The translations under genes were made by a program, and so were the position numbers. Under the pieces are notes generated by a model, which searched no databases, was not told where the DNA came from, and worked only from the letters and a program-made list of their open reading frames with translations. Shown piece by piece: positions 30,201 to 42,200 of a stretch of 64,000 bases of DNA. How positions within the stretch are numbered: position 1 is the stretch's first letter; every line of letters starts with the position of its first letter. This DNA comes from Triatoma infestans (taxonomy: Eukaryota > Arthropoda > Insecta > Hemiptera > Reduviidae): NCBI GenBank assembly GCA_011037195.1, contig JAAEAF010000679.1, positions 124,001-188,000 of the forward strand. The letters are read 5' to 3'.

Positions 30201-33200
30201 AGACGATTTTCTCTTATTCTGATTAATACAACTTAATCAAGAAATTGCCTATAAAATTGCAATGTTTACCTGGACTAGGCATAAAAATGGTGTGGGGATT
30301 ATGGTTATATATCGGAGCGACCTTGTGTGAAGCTCTCTATGTCAAAATCAACAAAGCTTGTGAAAATTTAAATGTAAACTGACTAACAAACCTCCATTAC
30401 CCCTGTCTAAAAATCAATTTTCCCGGGAAAATGTTTCAAATAAAAGTAATGCGTTTCTATCTATGCAGCAAGCTTTCAAGTTGTAATGAACAGTCCAAAA
30501 GTATCATAAACTTATTCTGTAAAATCGCACTTGTAGTTAACCGATTTTCTTCAAATTTCGAAATGAATCGATGCTTTTAATGAGTATTAATGTAGTTTAA
30601 TGAGTATTAAGGTGGTACCAGAGATTATATTGAAGTGTAGTTTTTAGAGAAAAGTATAATGTTCTCAGCATTTTTTAGTATTTAGGTGATCCCAAAATAT
30701 GTATTTCCGGTGAAAACTCAATTTTGAAAATCTGACACGATCGCAATACATACTCTTACCAAGAGTATGGCACAATTATCCTTTGTTGTGGTGGTTGGTT
30801 CCGCAGAGCTGGAAAGCATCAGAGACATTTTCCGTGGTAGCCTGCTTCATTTTGTGGTCATCGACCGGTTTCGGGCTTTCGCCCATCTTCAGGATGCGTT
30901 CTTCAGACAGTGTGCCAACACAGACTCGTACAGAGACTTAGTTTCACACTAACTCATGAAGTTAGATGAAGTTAGTGTGAAACTAAATCTCTGTACGAGT
31001 CTGTGTTGGCACACTGTCTGAAGAACGCATCCTGAAGATGGGCGAACGCCCGAAACCGGTCGATGACCACAAAATGAAGCAGGCTACCACGGAAAATGTC
31101 TCTGACAATTATCCTTTGTTGGCAGCGTTGTTGGGGTATAGTCCACGCTCAGATGACAATACTAGGAGTAAGAGAAAGTCATATATATTATATAAGAGTG
31201 TTTTGTGGGGAGTTCTGAAGCCAAGTTTCTTCCAGAATATTTGCTTTTTGATTGTCATTTCCATATTATTTTATTTGGTTTAAGCTACAAATTAATTTTC
31301 ATGTTGAACAAATATTGCTTTTTATTTTGTCCGTTTAGGTGGGTGCACATAATAATGTGGGTATGATGTCATCATCAGAGATGAACGTACAAGTGCCACC
31401 GTTACCGCCACCTCCAGCACAGCCGGCTCCGCCGCCCCCACCACCTTCTCAGCCATCCCCACCAATTGTGAGCGCTCCACCCCCACCGCCTCCTTCGCAA
31501 GGTTAAACATTATACGACTATTTTTTTTATTTTTTTTTTTTATATATATACAAAGGATATTTTTTTTATTCTACTTAAAGAAGAAAATGTATTTTTTTTT
31601 TTTATTAATTTTTTATTTTTTAATGGTTTTTCATTTTGTATTTAGGAAATAACAAGTCATCATAATGTGTTTAACCTCTTACTTTTTTTTTACAAGTTCT
31701 TCATTCCCAAATTTGTTCACCGTATTTGGTTAATTATTAATCAAGTTTGTAATTTAAAAATAATATAATAAAAATATGTTCGCCCTAACCTAATTAAAAA
31801 AAATTAACACAAAATCTCTTCCTCAGTATATAATATTATTTTTTGTTTTAAACCTTTTCATCCCAAACGTTAATTTCTTATTGCATACAAAATTTTAATT
31901 TTTTTTTTCTGTTTTCAGTTTTCATTTATTAATTTACCTTCATTAACAACCCTGTTCTGTCATCCATTTACTGAAATCTGTTCAGAAAATGTTGCCTAAA
32001 TTGTTCTTCAACGAAATGGATGTTAGCGATATGCGAATTTTACCACTAAGTTGAGGTAAAATCTAAAGGATTATCATTTGTTTTCACATATTTCTTGCAT
32101 TTTTTTTTTAGATTGCTTACGACCTAAAAGATCTATTGTACCCCTGGAGCCTTCTCACTGGATGGTGAGCTATAGAGTCCCCCAGGAAGAGAAAATCTGG
32201 CAGCTCCGCGTTGGGAGTCCGGCACGTTACCACTGAGCCAATCGCTTCTTTTTATTTCATACTTAGTTGTGATTTGTTTTGTCAAGTATAAAGTTTCTAC
32301 GTATTTCTTTTTTTTGCCAAATCTTAACCATTTCAATGTTGATTTGTTGATGAAGTTTGTTGAACACGAAAAAAGTCTTCGGGAACGTAATGGAACAGTC
32401 ATCCGCTGTTATTTGTACAATCGAAATAGATTAAATAATTAACCTTCCTGTGTCAGTATGACCTACATATTGCAAGGAACCATGTTTTCTATTATTGATC
32501 CAAGGGTTTTCATGTCAAATTTTTGAAGTTGAGTTTTCATCTATATACAGTCTTTGATGTCCCCTTTGAGCGAAAGTGTGTCTCTTTGAGCGTTAGTGTG
32601 TTGGATATACGAACAAAATATCTCAGAATGAAAATTCGCAATAAGCTCAAATTTGAAATTCAACATCGGATACAACAAAAACCTTTCGGTCAAAATCCGA
32701 CATCTGAATTGTAATTGTGCTTAAAAAAAATTTTTCCCTCGACTTTCTTTAAACTTTGCATGATACTGAACAGGCTTTAACTTAAGAAGCTCATGAATTC
32801 ATTTCTTAAGTGCAGTTTCAAAAAACTGTAAATTTCTACAACTAACCGTACCGATTTTTTTAATCAGAAGCCAGATGCGGTGTATAGTCAAAGCAAAGCC
32901 ATGATATGATATAAGGTCGGGAAGATTGCTTATTTACTTCTTATTTTAGCGTACGGTTAATGGTTATTCTTGCTTAGTTTTATATATTTTGAAAAACAAT
33001 TCTTAAAAAAAGAAATGTCGTTAGTAGCACTATATAGTATTTTGAATGTTTATGCACTCGACAACTTTCGTATTCTTTCGACCAAAGTTGGCTGTAGTTC
33101 CTTGAGTTTCTGAGTTTCAAGAAGTTTGGTTCTCGACCTGTAACTATATTCGAAGGCTAATTAAATATTATTTTTAATATTACCTCCCTTTAAAGAAAAT

Positions 33201-36200
33201 CCGTTTTAAATGCTCTCAGCAAGCAATGAATAAAATGCATGCAAGTTTTTGATTATATAATATTAATTATGCCGCCCAGTAAACGGCCGGGTCAAGATTC
33301 CTGTCGCAAAAAAAGCACTTCGAACATCATTATAAGGCATACTTATGCGTTTGATATGGTTTACACTGGCATGCTGCGTCATTCACAACTAGAACGTGGG
33401 ATTTCTCTAGTTTGGTCACATAGTTGTTTGAAGATTAATGATGGGGGCACTCGTGAAAAACAACTTAAATATTTCAAAAGGCTTGAAGGGAATTTCATTG
33501 AAGCATTTTAAATTATCACAGTTATATTGCGTAAACTGAGATTTCGTAAATAACAGTTTGTAAGTTTGTGAAGCAATATTTCAAATTATTATTGATTCCA
33601 CAATGTTAGTTTGTGATGAACAAATTCCATAGATGGTAGATGAGAAGTTTCTTCAATTTCCGTTCATCACAGAAAATTCCCTGCAAACTTTCTAGTCTTC
33701 ATGTAAATTAGTTGTTGTATATATGCTACTTTGGGAAATTGATGGCTACCCACTTAATTTTCAAGTTTTCTTTGAGTTTCAATACAATAGAAAAGTTTTT
33801 ATAGTCAAAAGTTCTTACCAAACGAGGTGGCATTCGCATTCCGCTAATATTCCATCGTTGGCGTACGATTAAAAAAGAAAAGCTCGTTTTTTGTAAGCAG
33901 ACCTTTATCTACACTCAAACAAGAAAAACAAATTGTTAATTTTTGAATAAAATTTATCTCAAAAAAAAAATGAAAAACTTTTGTTTTTCCGGTTGAAAAA
34001 ACAAAACAATTATTTTAAATTATAATTAAACTGTGTAAGATGGTGAACAATGATCTTGGAACTAATAGAGGCTTTCGTTTGTTTCTGAGATGTTCCAGGA
34101 AATGGCCATGCCTCATGGAAACTATTGGGAATTTGGTCTCCCAAAATGAAGAATTTCATTTATAATTTGTTTTATTTTAATTAAATAATACAAAACCATA
34201 TATTAATTACATTTAATTTAATATTAATAATAGTAAATCCTATGTTTCTTTTGCCATATAATTCTGTAACAATACCATAATTTTCTTAATCTTAATAATT
34301 TGTTTATGAGTTATCTTATAAAAAAAATCATCATAACAATAACTTAAGAGAGTATGAAAACGAGACAACAAATTTCTCTTTATAATTTTGATTTTATTTT
34401 TTACTTCTCTTTTAAAATACTTTTTTTTTTTTCCTTTTTTTAGTTTTTAATTTATTATATATAATTTTGAAACAATCAAACAAAAAATAAAAAACAAAAA
34501 ATTATAATAGGCGAAAATAATTCAAATAGAACTTTTTTTCTGGTTATGCTTGCAGATTTGCACCTTCCCCTCTTATGATGAAGAAAACATAGATATCATC
34601 AAGTGATTTCTCTATTAAAAAAAAAAATTAAATGAAATTGTTTTTTCAGTATTTTATAATTTTTATTTTTATTTTTCATTTTTTTTTTTTTTTTTAAAGC
34701 AACCGTCCCCAAATTTATCAGTCATAGAAGTATAATTTGCATAGAAAAAGCAAAAGACAAATAGAAATCTCCCTAATAAATCTTGAAAACAATAATGGGT
34801 AACTTCTTCTCTGTTAAGGTTAAAAAAAAAATTCCTTTACTGTTTTTGAGGATTTTGTATAAATCATTTCGGAAACACTAGGGATTAATACATTCTTAAA
34901 GATTTTTTCCTGCAGCCGACGATTCCCCATTTTTTTTCCACCATCCAATTTACAGTAGTCATCACTTAGATTCGTGTTCTATCAAAGAAGTATGAGCAAC
35001 AGCCTTCTGCAGGACAGCCTCGAGAACGCCCAAGTCTTGGAATTTTTGTTAAGGCACACTTCAGAGAATGACACTGTGCAGAGTTTAAGGCGAGCCCTTC
35101 AAGTGCTAATCTGGCCACATCCTCATTGTTTCCAATTATTAGTCAACCAAATAAGTGTAAGAATATTTCTACTGCTTAGCTCCAGTAGCGCGCCACCAGT
35201 CAAGAAAAGAACTAATTTGCGTTCAATGCTTTCGCATAACAATCCTCCGGACTAACTGATGGAAATCTTAATTTTCTATCGCACTCCACAAATTTCCGCA
35301 GCCCTAGTATCTTAAATATCTGGATGTCCATTGCTCATTGTTGACAATTTAGCCATTCTTTCGGCCAACTCTTAGCTAGGATAGGGGCTGCCTGGTTTGA
35401 CAATGTCTTCTCGCCAGTTAATTGTATAATAGTGTATGTTCCCGCATTCAATTCATTCATTACGGGATTATATTGCAGTGGAAAATACTCGTCATTCTGT
35501 ATTTATCACTCCAGTTCGATGTACAACTAGATAATAACGGCGACCTGTCATTCACATATAACTCACAAATTACTGTTTTCTAGGTTAAATATGCAGAAGG
35601 CTCTAACGTAATAATAGTTCCTCATGTACTTTCTACAGAGCGGGGTCGATCATATCTTGTAATTATTTGTGTCTGAACTCTAATCTAGTTTCGAGAAATT
35701 CTTAGAATTTTTTTTAAATGTTCCTTCTTCCACGTTATTTTTAGTTAATTTATTTTCACTTCTACGTAGTTTTATTATTATTATTGCTTAATTAAAAAAA
35801 ATGAACCTCACTTATCATTATTTGTACGTTATCGAATTTACATATTTTAAGAGAAAAATTTTTTTTTTTTTAATTTTATTGAGTAAAAAGTGTGATTAAA
35901 GAATATAATTTACATTTTCTTTTTTATAAACACACTACACACATTTTTTCATATTTTTTTTTACAGGGGAAAAAAGACCTCGGAAAATACACGAGATAAT
36001 TGAAAAACTTTTTGTTGCAGGGAAATTACGCTTATTTAAAAAATATTTGTGAATGAAAGAGAGAGGGAGATTATATTTATTTTTTTATTATTTATTTACA
36101 TAATTTTATGTTTTACTTTTTTTTTTTTCTTTTTTTTTTTAAAGGAAAAAGTGATGAAAGTGAATGTGCAGTCTTATTAAGTGATTTTATTTTTATGAAA

Positions 36201-39200
36201 TAACAGTTTTTCAGGATTTGTTTTCCATATTTTCTTTTTATTCTCATGATATTTTTACATTCTCTAAAATTTTCTTAATGGTGAAAAGGTTTTGTGAGTA
36301 GGATTTTATGAGAAGAAAGAAGATAAACGAAGCAGTTACCTTGATTTTTGTTTTATTATTTTTATTTATTATATTTTCTTAAATTTCTTTGTCACATTTG
36401 GCAATATCTGTTTTTGGAATTAATCTTTAAAAAAAAAAAAATCAACCAACAAAAGAATAATTAGAAATAGCCAAAAAGAAAAAAGAAAAAAAGAAAAAAA
36501 AACAATATGTTTATTTTTTTTGTTTTGCTCTTATGTGTTGTTCCATGAATTGGATAGAGAAGGTGTGGGGTCTCTAGGTCGCTCGGCCCAGTGGCAGAGT
36601 ACACATGTGTTCTGACAAAATAACTCGAAAGGTCCTCTCTCTCTCTGTCTCTCTGACAGCTAAACTTTGCCGACAAGAACCTTATCGGTAAAGGAACTTC
36701 CAGTGTCATCAAAAAAAAAAAAAAAAAAATTCACAAATATAACTACTAATCCTTCTTCCGTTTATTCGATTATTTAGTAGTTCGATTTTGTTTCAGTTAT
36801 TTAGTAGTTCTATTATGAATAATGTTTCCCGTTGTATTTTAGTCACCGAATACTAAGATCTGTTAAAAAACATAAATAAATAAATAAACAAGAAAAAATC
36901 GAGTAAAAAACTGGAGAAGGATCAGTCTGTGGAAAAGATTTTAGTTTTCTCAATAAATTATATATTTTTTTTTTTTATTCTAGATATTTTTTTTGTGTTT
37001 TTCTGGAAGGGAGATTTTCTTTATTTTATTTATTTATTTTCAAATCCATTTTATTTTTATTGATGTCTACAAGAGGGATTAAAATTTAATTGAATCATAA
37101 ATTGAAAACATTTTCTTTACAGTATTAAAAACAAACAAAAAAATGGTGAAAATTCTCTTGTAGATATTAAATGTTTTTTTGGGGGAAATCTTTAAAAAAA
37201 AAAAAATCGGAAATTGCTAATCTTTAATAATTGTTGCAGGAGTCACGTTAACACCAAACATGCACAATTTTACACAAATTGGAACATTAACACCAGGTAA
37301 TTTAATTATACTTTGTTTTAACAATGTTATTGACTGACCAGGTTTTGTTAAGTTCTCCTTTTTTATGGGATTTTCAAAAAAAAAGAAAAAAGACGCCAAT
37401 GATTTTCTTTAGATTTGGAATAGATTTGGACTCATTGAAGTTATACCTTGCTTAAGTTAAATAGTTTCAGTTATAACACGGTAAATCGCAGAAAGTTCAA
37501 ATTTTATATTCCAGGGGATTTGGTAAAATAAGAGTTTGGTCAATTTCGATAAGCCAATCAAAATCTTTTAAACAGAAATAATACATTACTGAATGGATTT
37601 TTCAGTTTTCCCCGAAAACAGTTTCAACAATTATCTTTAAGATATGTTAGTAATTCCTACACATATAAAGGTCTACTACTACCACTATTCAATATTCCAG
37701 ACCGTATCAGTGATTTATTGTAAACCTAAGTTTCGCAATGTTTTATTTACGTTTTGAACAATCTTGCAAGCTATGGTGAAGGCCATCTTAAAATTTGTTA
37801 ACCTAAATTTCCATATCATTTTTTCAGGTCCTGGTTCACGACTAAGTATTATGGCAATACTAGGTTCGCCATTGCCTAAATTAACGTCCGATCAACACGA
37901 CGCTGTCAGTCGTGCAAAGAAATATGCCATGGAACAGAGCATTAAGATGGTGCTCATGAAACAGACACTTGCTCATCAACAACAAGTTAGTTAGTCTTGT
38001 TTTCTCTTAGTTTTTATTTGCAGAAACTTTTCTTTTTTTGTTTTTTTTTTTTCGCGGTGTGGGTTTCCTAGAGTTGACACAGTTTTTTCCATTTTTCTTT
38101 CGTTTCTTTTGAAAACTTTATCTAGCCAAATCTGAGATTGATACATTTCTGGATCCAAATTGAACTTTTCTGAAAAGCAATTAACTAAGTCAGAATTCGG
38201 AATGCCAATCAAAGGTACAATCTATTATATGACAGGAAAATAAAGTTGCACTTTTTGGGGTAACTCATGGACATGTTGCTGTAGAGCACGGCTTCAAGGT
38301 AGCCGACAATCTGGCCAGGAAAGAAGTAGCAAATCTCTCCATTCAAGGAGCCAGAAGCCTTTTTTTTAAATAAGCGACTAGCCTCTTCAAGAGGAGCCAA
38401 GGAAGCAGCTGTGACTGGAAAAGTTCTGAGGCGTACAAACAGTATAAGCAAAAGTAGCTGTACATGTCGATTTTTTTTATGTGATATTATAATTAGAGAG
38501 CAACCTGAAAAAGAAGCTGGGCCTAAATATGATGGTGTCTAATGCGAATTGATGTATCCTGCCTCGAATTGTTTCAGGAAATTATATTTCTAAAAATTGA
38601 CCTAAAAGAGGTACTTTAGAAGGTAGATATTCTCAGCTAGGGTAGGATCTCAGTGAATCTCATCTGTCGAAAAAGAGGTAAAAATTCTCCAAGTCTCTCA
38701 ATGAGTTCACTACGTTCTGTTTTGTATTGTTTTACGAAGTATGAAACTACTTTTCCCTTAGGCAATACTTGACCTCCTATTTCACTCCTTTTAAGTTTAT
38801 TATGTTCGGACTTCATCAACTTGTTGAAGAAAACTATAGCAATTAATAAAAATATTTTTGAAACAATTATAACTGTTTCCTAAGTAAAAAAAAAAGTACA
38901 GCGACATTAAATAAAATTATGCTGTACTCTTTAGAACCAATTTAGCCAGTGGTGCATGTCGCAGGTCTTTTCAACGCTTTGATTTTTTGGGGGTTCTGGG
39001 GGAAGAGTAACCTAAAGTTTGCATCTAAAGTGCTACCTCAATTCAGTGTGTGGTTCTATAACATGATATAATATTAAGAGAAAATCGAAGAAAAACAAAA
39101 TCAGAAGAAAATAGACCAACCGGAGTTTTTTGAATTAGTTCGAATATATGGCTGAAACCTTTAAACTTGGAATACTAAGTGCATAGATATAAACCCATCA

Positions 39201-42200
39201 CTTTTATCTAAACCATTTAAAAAAACAAAGTTGATTTTAGATAGTTTTGCAGAATTTATGACGTTAAATTTCAAATATTTAGGTTGGTTTTATTTATTGG
39301 TCCGCTCTTTACTTCCATACCTATTTGGGTTTAGTAGGTTGGTACTCCCCACCCCCACTGACTCTGTATTTATATTGGGACAAATGAGCAAAAGTTGAAG
39401 TTAAAAGCAAATTCATTTTATACATAATTCTGTTAGAAAGAGTAAGAGAAAACCGTGCGTGTTTCACACCAGACTCTTTGATTCCTCGACAGAAGCTAGG
39501 TGCTGCCGAAGTTTACAATATTCTTTGTCCTCTCTTATCTCCAGTCTGTGAAGTTTTATCTTATATCTCTTGTTGCCAGTGGGTGTGTAATACAGCTTTT
39601 TCATTCTCCACTTTTAGTCCCTTTCTCCTTTTTCTCGTTGAAGAAAGTCACATGAGTTATATTAGCCAAATAATTTAATGATCTTTTAAGTTTCCGCGGC
39701 ATTTTCATGAAAATTACTTGAGTCCCTGAATTGAGTCCGCGTCTTTGGTTTGCCATAAGCCGATGTTTCGCCATATTGCAATGAGCCTCTTCAGGGTCAT
39801 TACACCTTGAGAGCCATATATTGGTGTAACGACCCTTAAGACGAAGCACATTGTAATATGGGCGAAACGTCGGGTTATAATTGAAACTTTCGGGGTGCCC
39901 GGCGCTGATATTAAAATAACACTTAAATGCTTTTTCCTACAAAGTTTTTAATACAAACTTTTATATTCCCTTTCACAGCAAGCAAAATCGTTCCATAGGC
40001 ATCAGGCTCTGGTGTTGATGTGCAGGTAAGATGATTTTTTTTTAAACTTATTAAAGTCTTCACTGTTATTGTAGTACATGCGTACAGGATGATTAGAAAA
40101 CAAAAAGATACAAAAAACAATTTTTTCATGAGTGATCGAGTCGCTACTGGCTAGATTCTCATTATGATGATACTCAGTTAATTTGCTGATAAGATATGAC
40201 TGTAAAATTAAATAGATTTTTATTTTGTATTCGAATTCTGTTTCTTTATAAATATATTTAATTGATTTCTTTTGTTTTTTGTTTTTTATTTTAGAGTATA
40301 TGTTGGTTCAATAAGTTTTGAATTAAAAGAAGATACAATCCGACAGGCATTTTCACCATTTGGACCAATTAAATCGATCAATATGTCATGGGATCCAGTT
40401 ACCCAAAAGCATAAAGGATTTGCATTTGTTGAATACGATATACCGGAAGCCGCCCAGCTAGCATTAGAACAAATGAACGGAGTAATGCTAGGTGGGCGGA
40501 ATATCAAGGTAGAAGTTCTCTATCCATATTATTTTTATTACCTAACATTTTATAAATTTTAAGAACACAGAAAAAAATTAAGTTTATTATTATTATTATT
40601 ATTAAAATATGAAGACGCCTTAGCGCGGCTTTACATTGTTAGTGCGAGATTTATTGGCGGTTTTGCCAAATGCAGGTGGGACGCCCCAGCAATATGCCTC
40701 AAGCGCAGTCGGTCATAGATGAAATTACGGAAGAAGCTAAGCAATACAACAGGATATATGTGGCTTCAATTCATCCAGACTTGACTGAAGATGATATAAA
40801 AAGGTAAATTTCGATTTAATAGAATCGCTTTTTATTTAGTTGTAAGACGTGTGAAGAGATAAAATCATGCAGGATATTTAAATAACAGAAGGTATTTAGG
40901 GCGTGCTAATCGCGGCACAAACTATTTAATCGCTGAGTCATTGTTCCATCAGGCAGATTCTGATTAGTTGCCACTTAATTTGTGATTACAATTATACGTA
41001 TTTGTGAAACGTAATTGGTTTGAGATTATTTTGAATTTGAATGCTGTTGGAACGCTCTTTTGTAATTTTTTAGAAAGTAAATTGCGTTTGTAACTATCTT
41101 GCAATCAATCAAGTGAAGGCATTTATTTATTTTTTTCCTACGCCATGACTTCGGCTATTCAACCATTCTGCGTCACGCAGCCCGGTATAAAAGAACTTAG
41201 GCTGCGCTGGCGTTGATGTTGTACGTTGGGGCACAATCTCACAGCAATCTCGAGCGCGAACAACCCCCCTGGGGCCCCAATATTTTATTGACTTCGGCGT
41301 AAGTCTGCACATATAGTGTTTTGTTTCCTCGGACTATTCATACCGATTACAATCTAATTTTGAATTGAAAAACGCCTGAGTTTCGGGTTGAGACCGGTCA
41401 CTGGTTTGCTACCATAAAACCACGGTCTCAATCCGGAAACTCGTAAGTTTATCATGAAAATGACCGCGGAAATCTAAAAGATCAAATTATAAATTGGTTT
41501 TGTGTTTAGTTGGAACATTTGATTTTTAGTGTGTAATTGGTTGAAAAGCAAATATTATTGTACATGCTCCGGACAATCACAGACCACATTTTGTTGTGAC
41601 TTTGTTGGAATAAATCTTGTTTTTATATTTAATTCTGTCTGAGATTCACTTAGACAATTTACTTGCTTCAAGTGACTGTAAAGCCGTTACTAGTGTAACT
41701 AAAGATTCAATAAAAAAAATTGAAAATTTCTTTTATATCGGACTTTTAGTTATATAATACTGGTACTTTTGTAAGTTTTACAGCTCATAAAGTGGCCAGG
41801 AGTTTTGGGATCATTAAAAAAAAATATATATTTTATTGTTCATAATCGATTTTTTTATATTTGACAGTGTATTCGAAGCATTCGGAAATATAAAATACTG
41901 CAAGCTACAGCAAGGTAGTTCACCACATCGTCACAAAGGATACGGTTTCATTGAATATGAAACAAAAGCAGCAGCTTTAGAAGCAATAGCATCGATGAAT
42001 CTGTTCGATTTAGGTGGTCAATATTTAAGGGTAGGCAGAGCTATTACACCACCAAATGCGCTGCATGTAAGTATGAAGTCTAGTAATTTTAATTTCTTGC
42101 TTTTATTTTTTTCAAAATTTTTGTTATCGTCGTTTTCGAATCACCGTGCATTTTTTTTTTTTACTTTTTTCAACGGATGTTATGAGGAAGTATTTACAAT

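Larger units (their letters stand above)
30789..31104. mobile_element. Penelope-type insertion with paired hammerheads (PUF60 intron 1)
   Basis: A 316-base insertion flanked by a perfect 17-base direct repeat. Two arms of about 140 bases (30825-30955 and 30967-31108) are near-perfect reverse complements, each carrying an intact hammerhead core. The outer left part (TGGTTGGTTCCGCAGAGCTG) is absent from the right arm. It resembles the pseudo-LTR structure of Penelope-like elements; no protein is encoded. Confidence 0.75.

Noticed and set aside
30767..31283. Open frames at 30767-30952 and 31038-31283
   Set aside because: They run through the inverted hammerhead arms and recur with those repeats elsewhere, so they are structural-RNA repeat sequence.
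33239..33511. 90-residue open frame in PUF60 intron 2
   Set aside because: No domain or homology recognised, no splice or start context; kept only as a note.
36461..36712. 83-residue minus-strand frame
   Set aside because: Low-complexity CT-rich and poly-T sequence; no family resemblance.
40286..40507. 73-residue minus-strand frame
   Set aside because: Exact antisense shadow of PUF60 exon 6 (RRM1).
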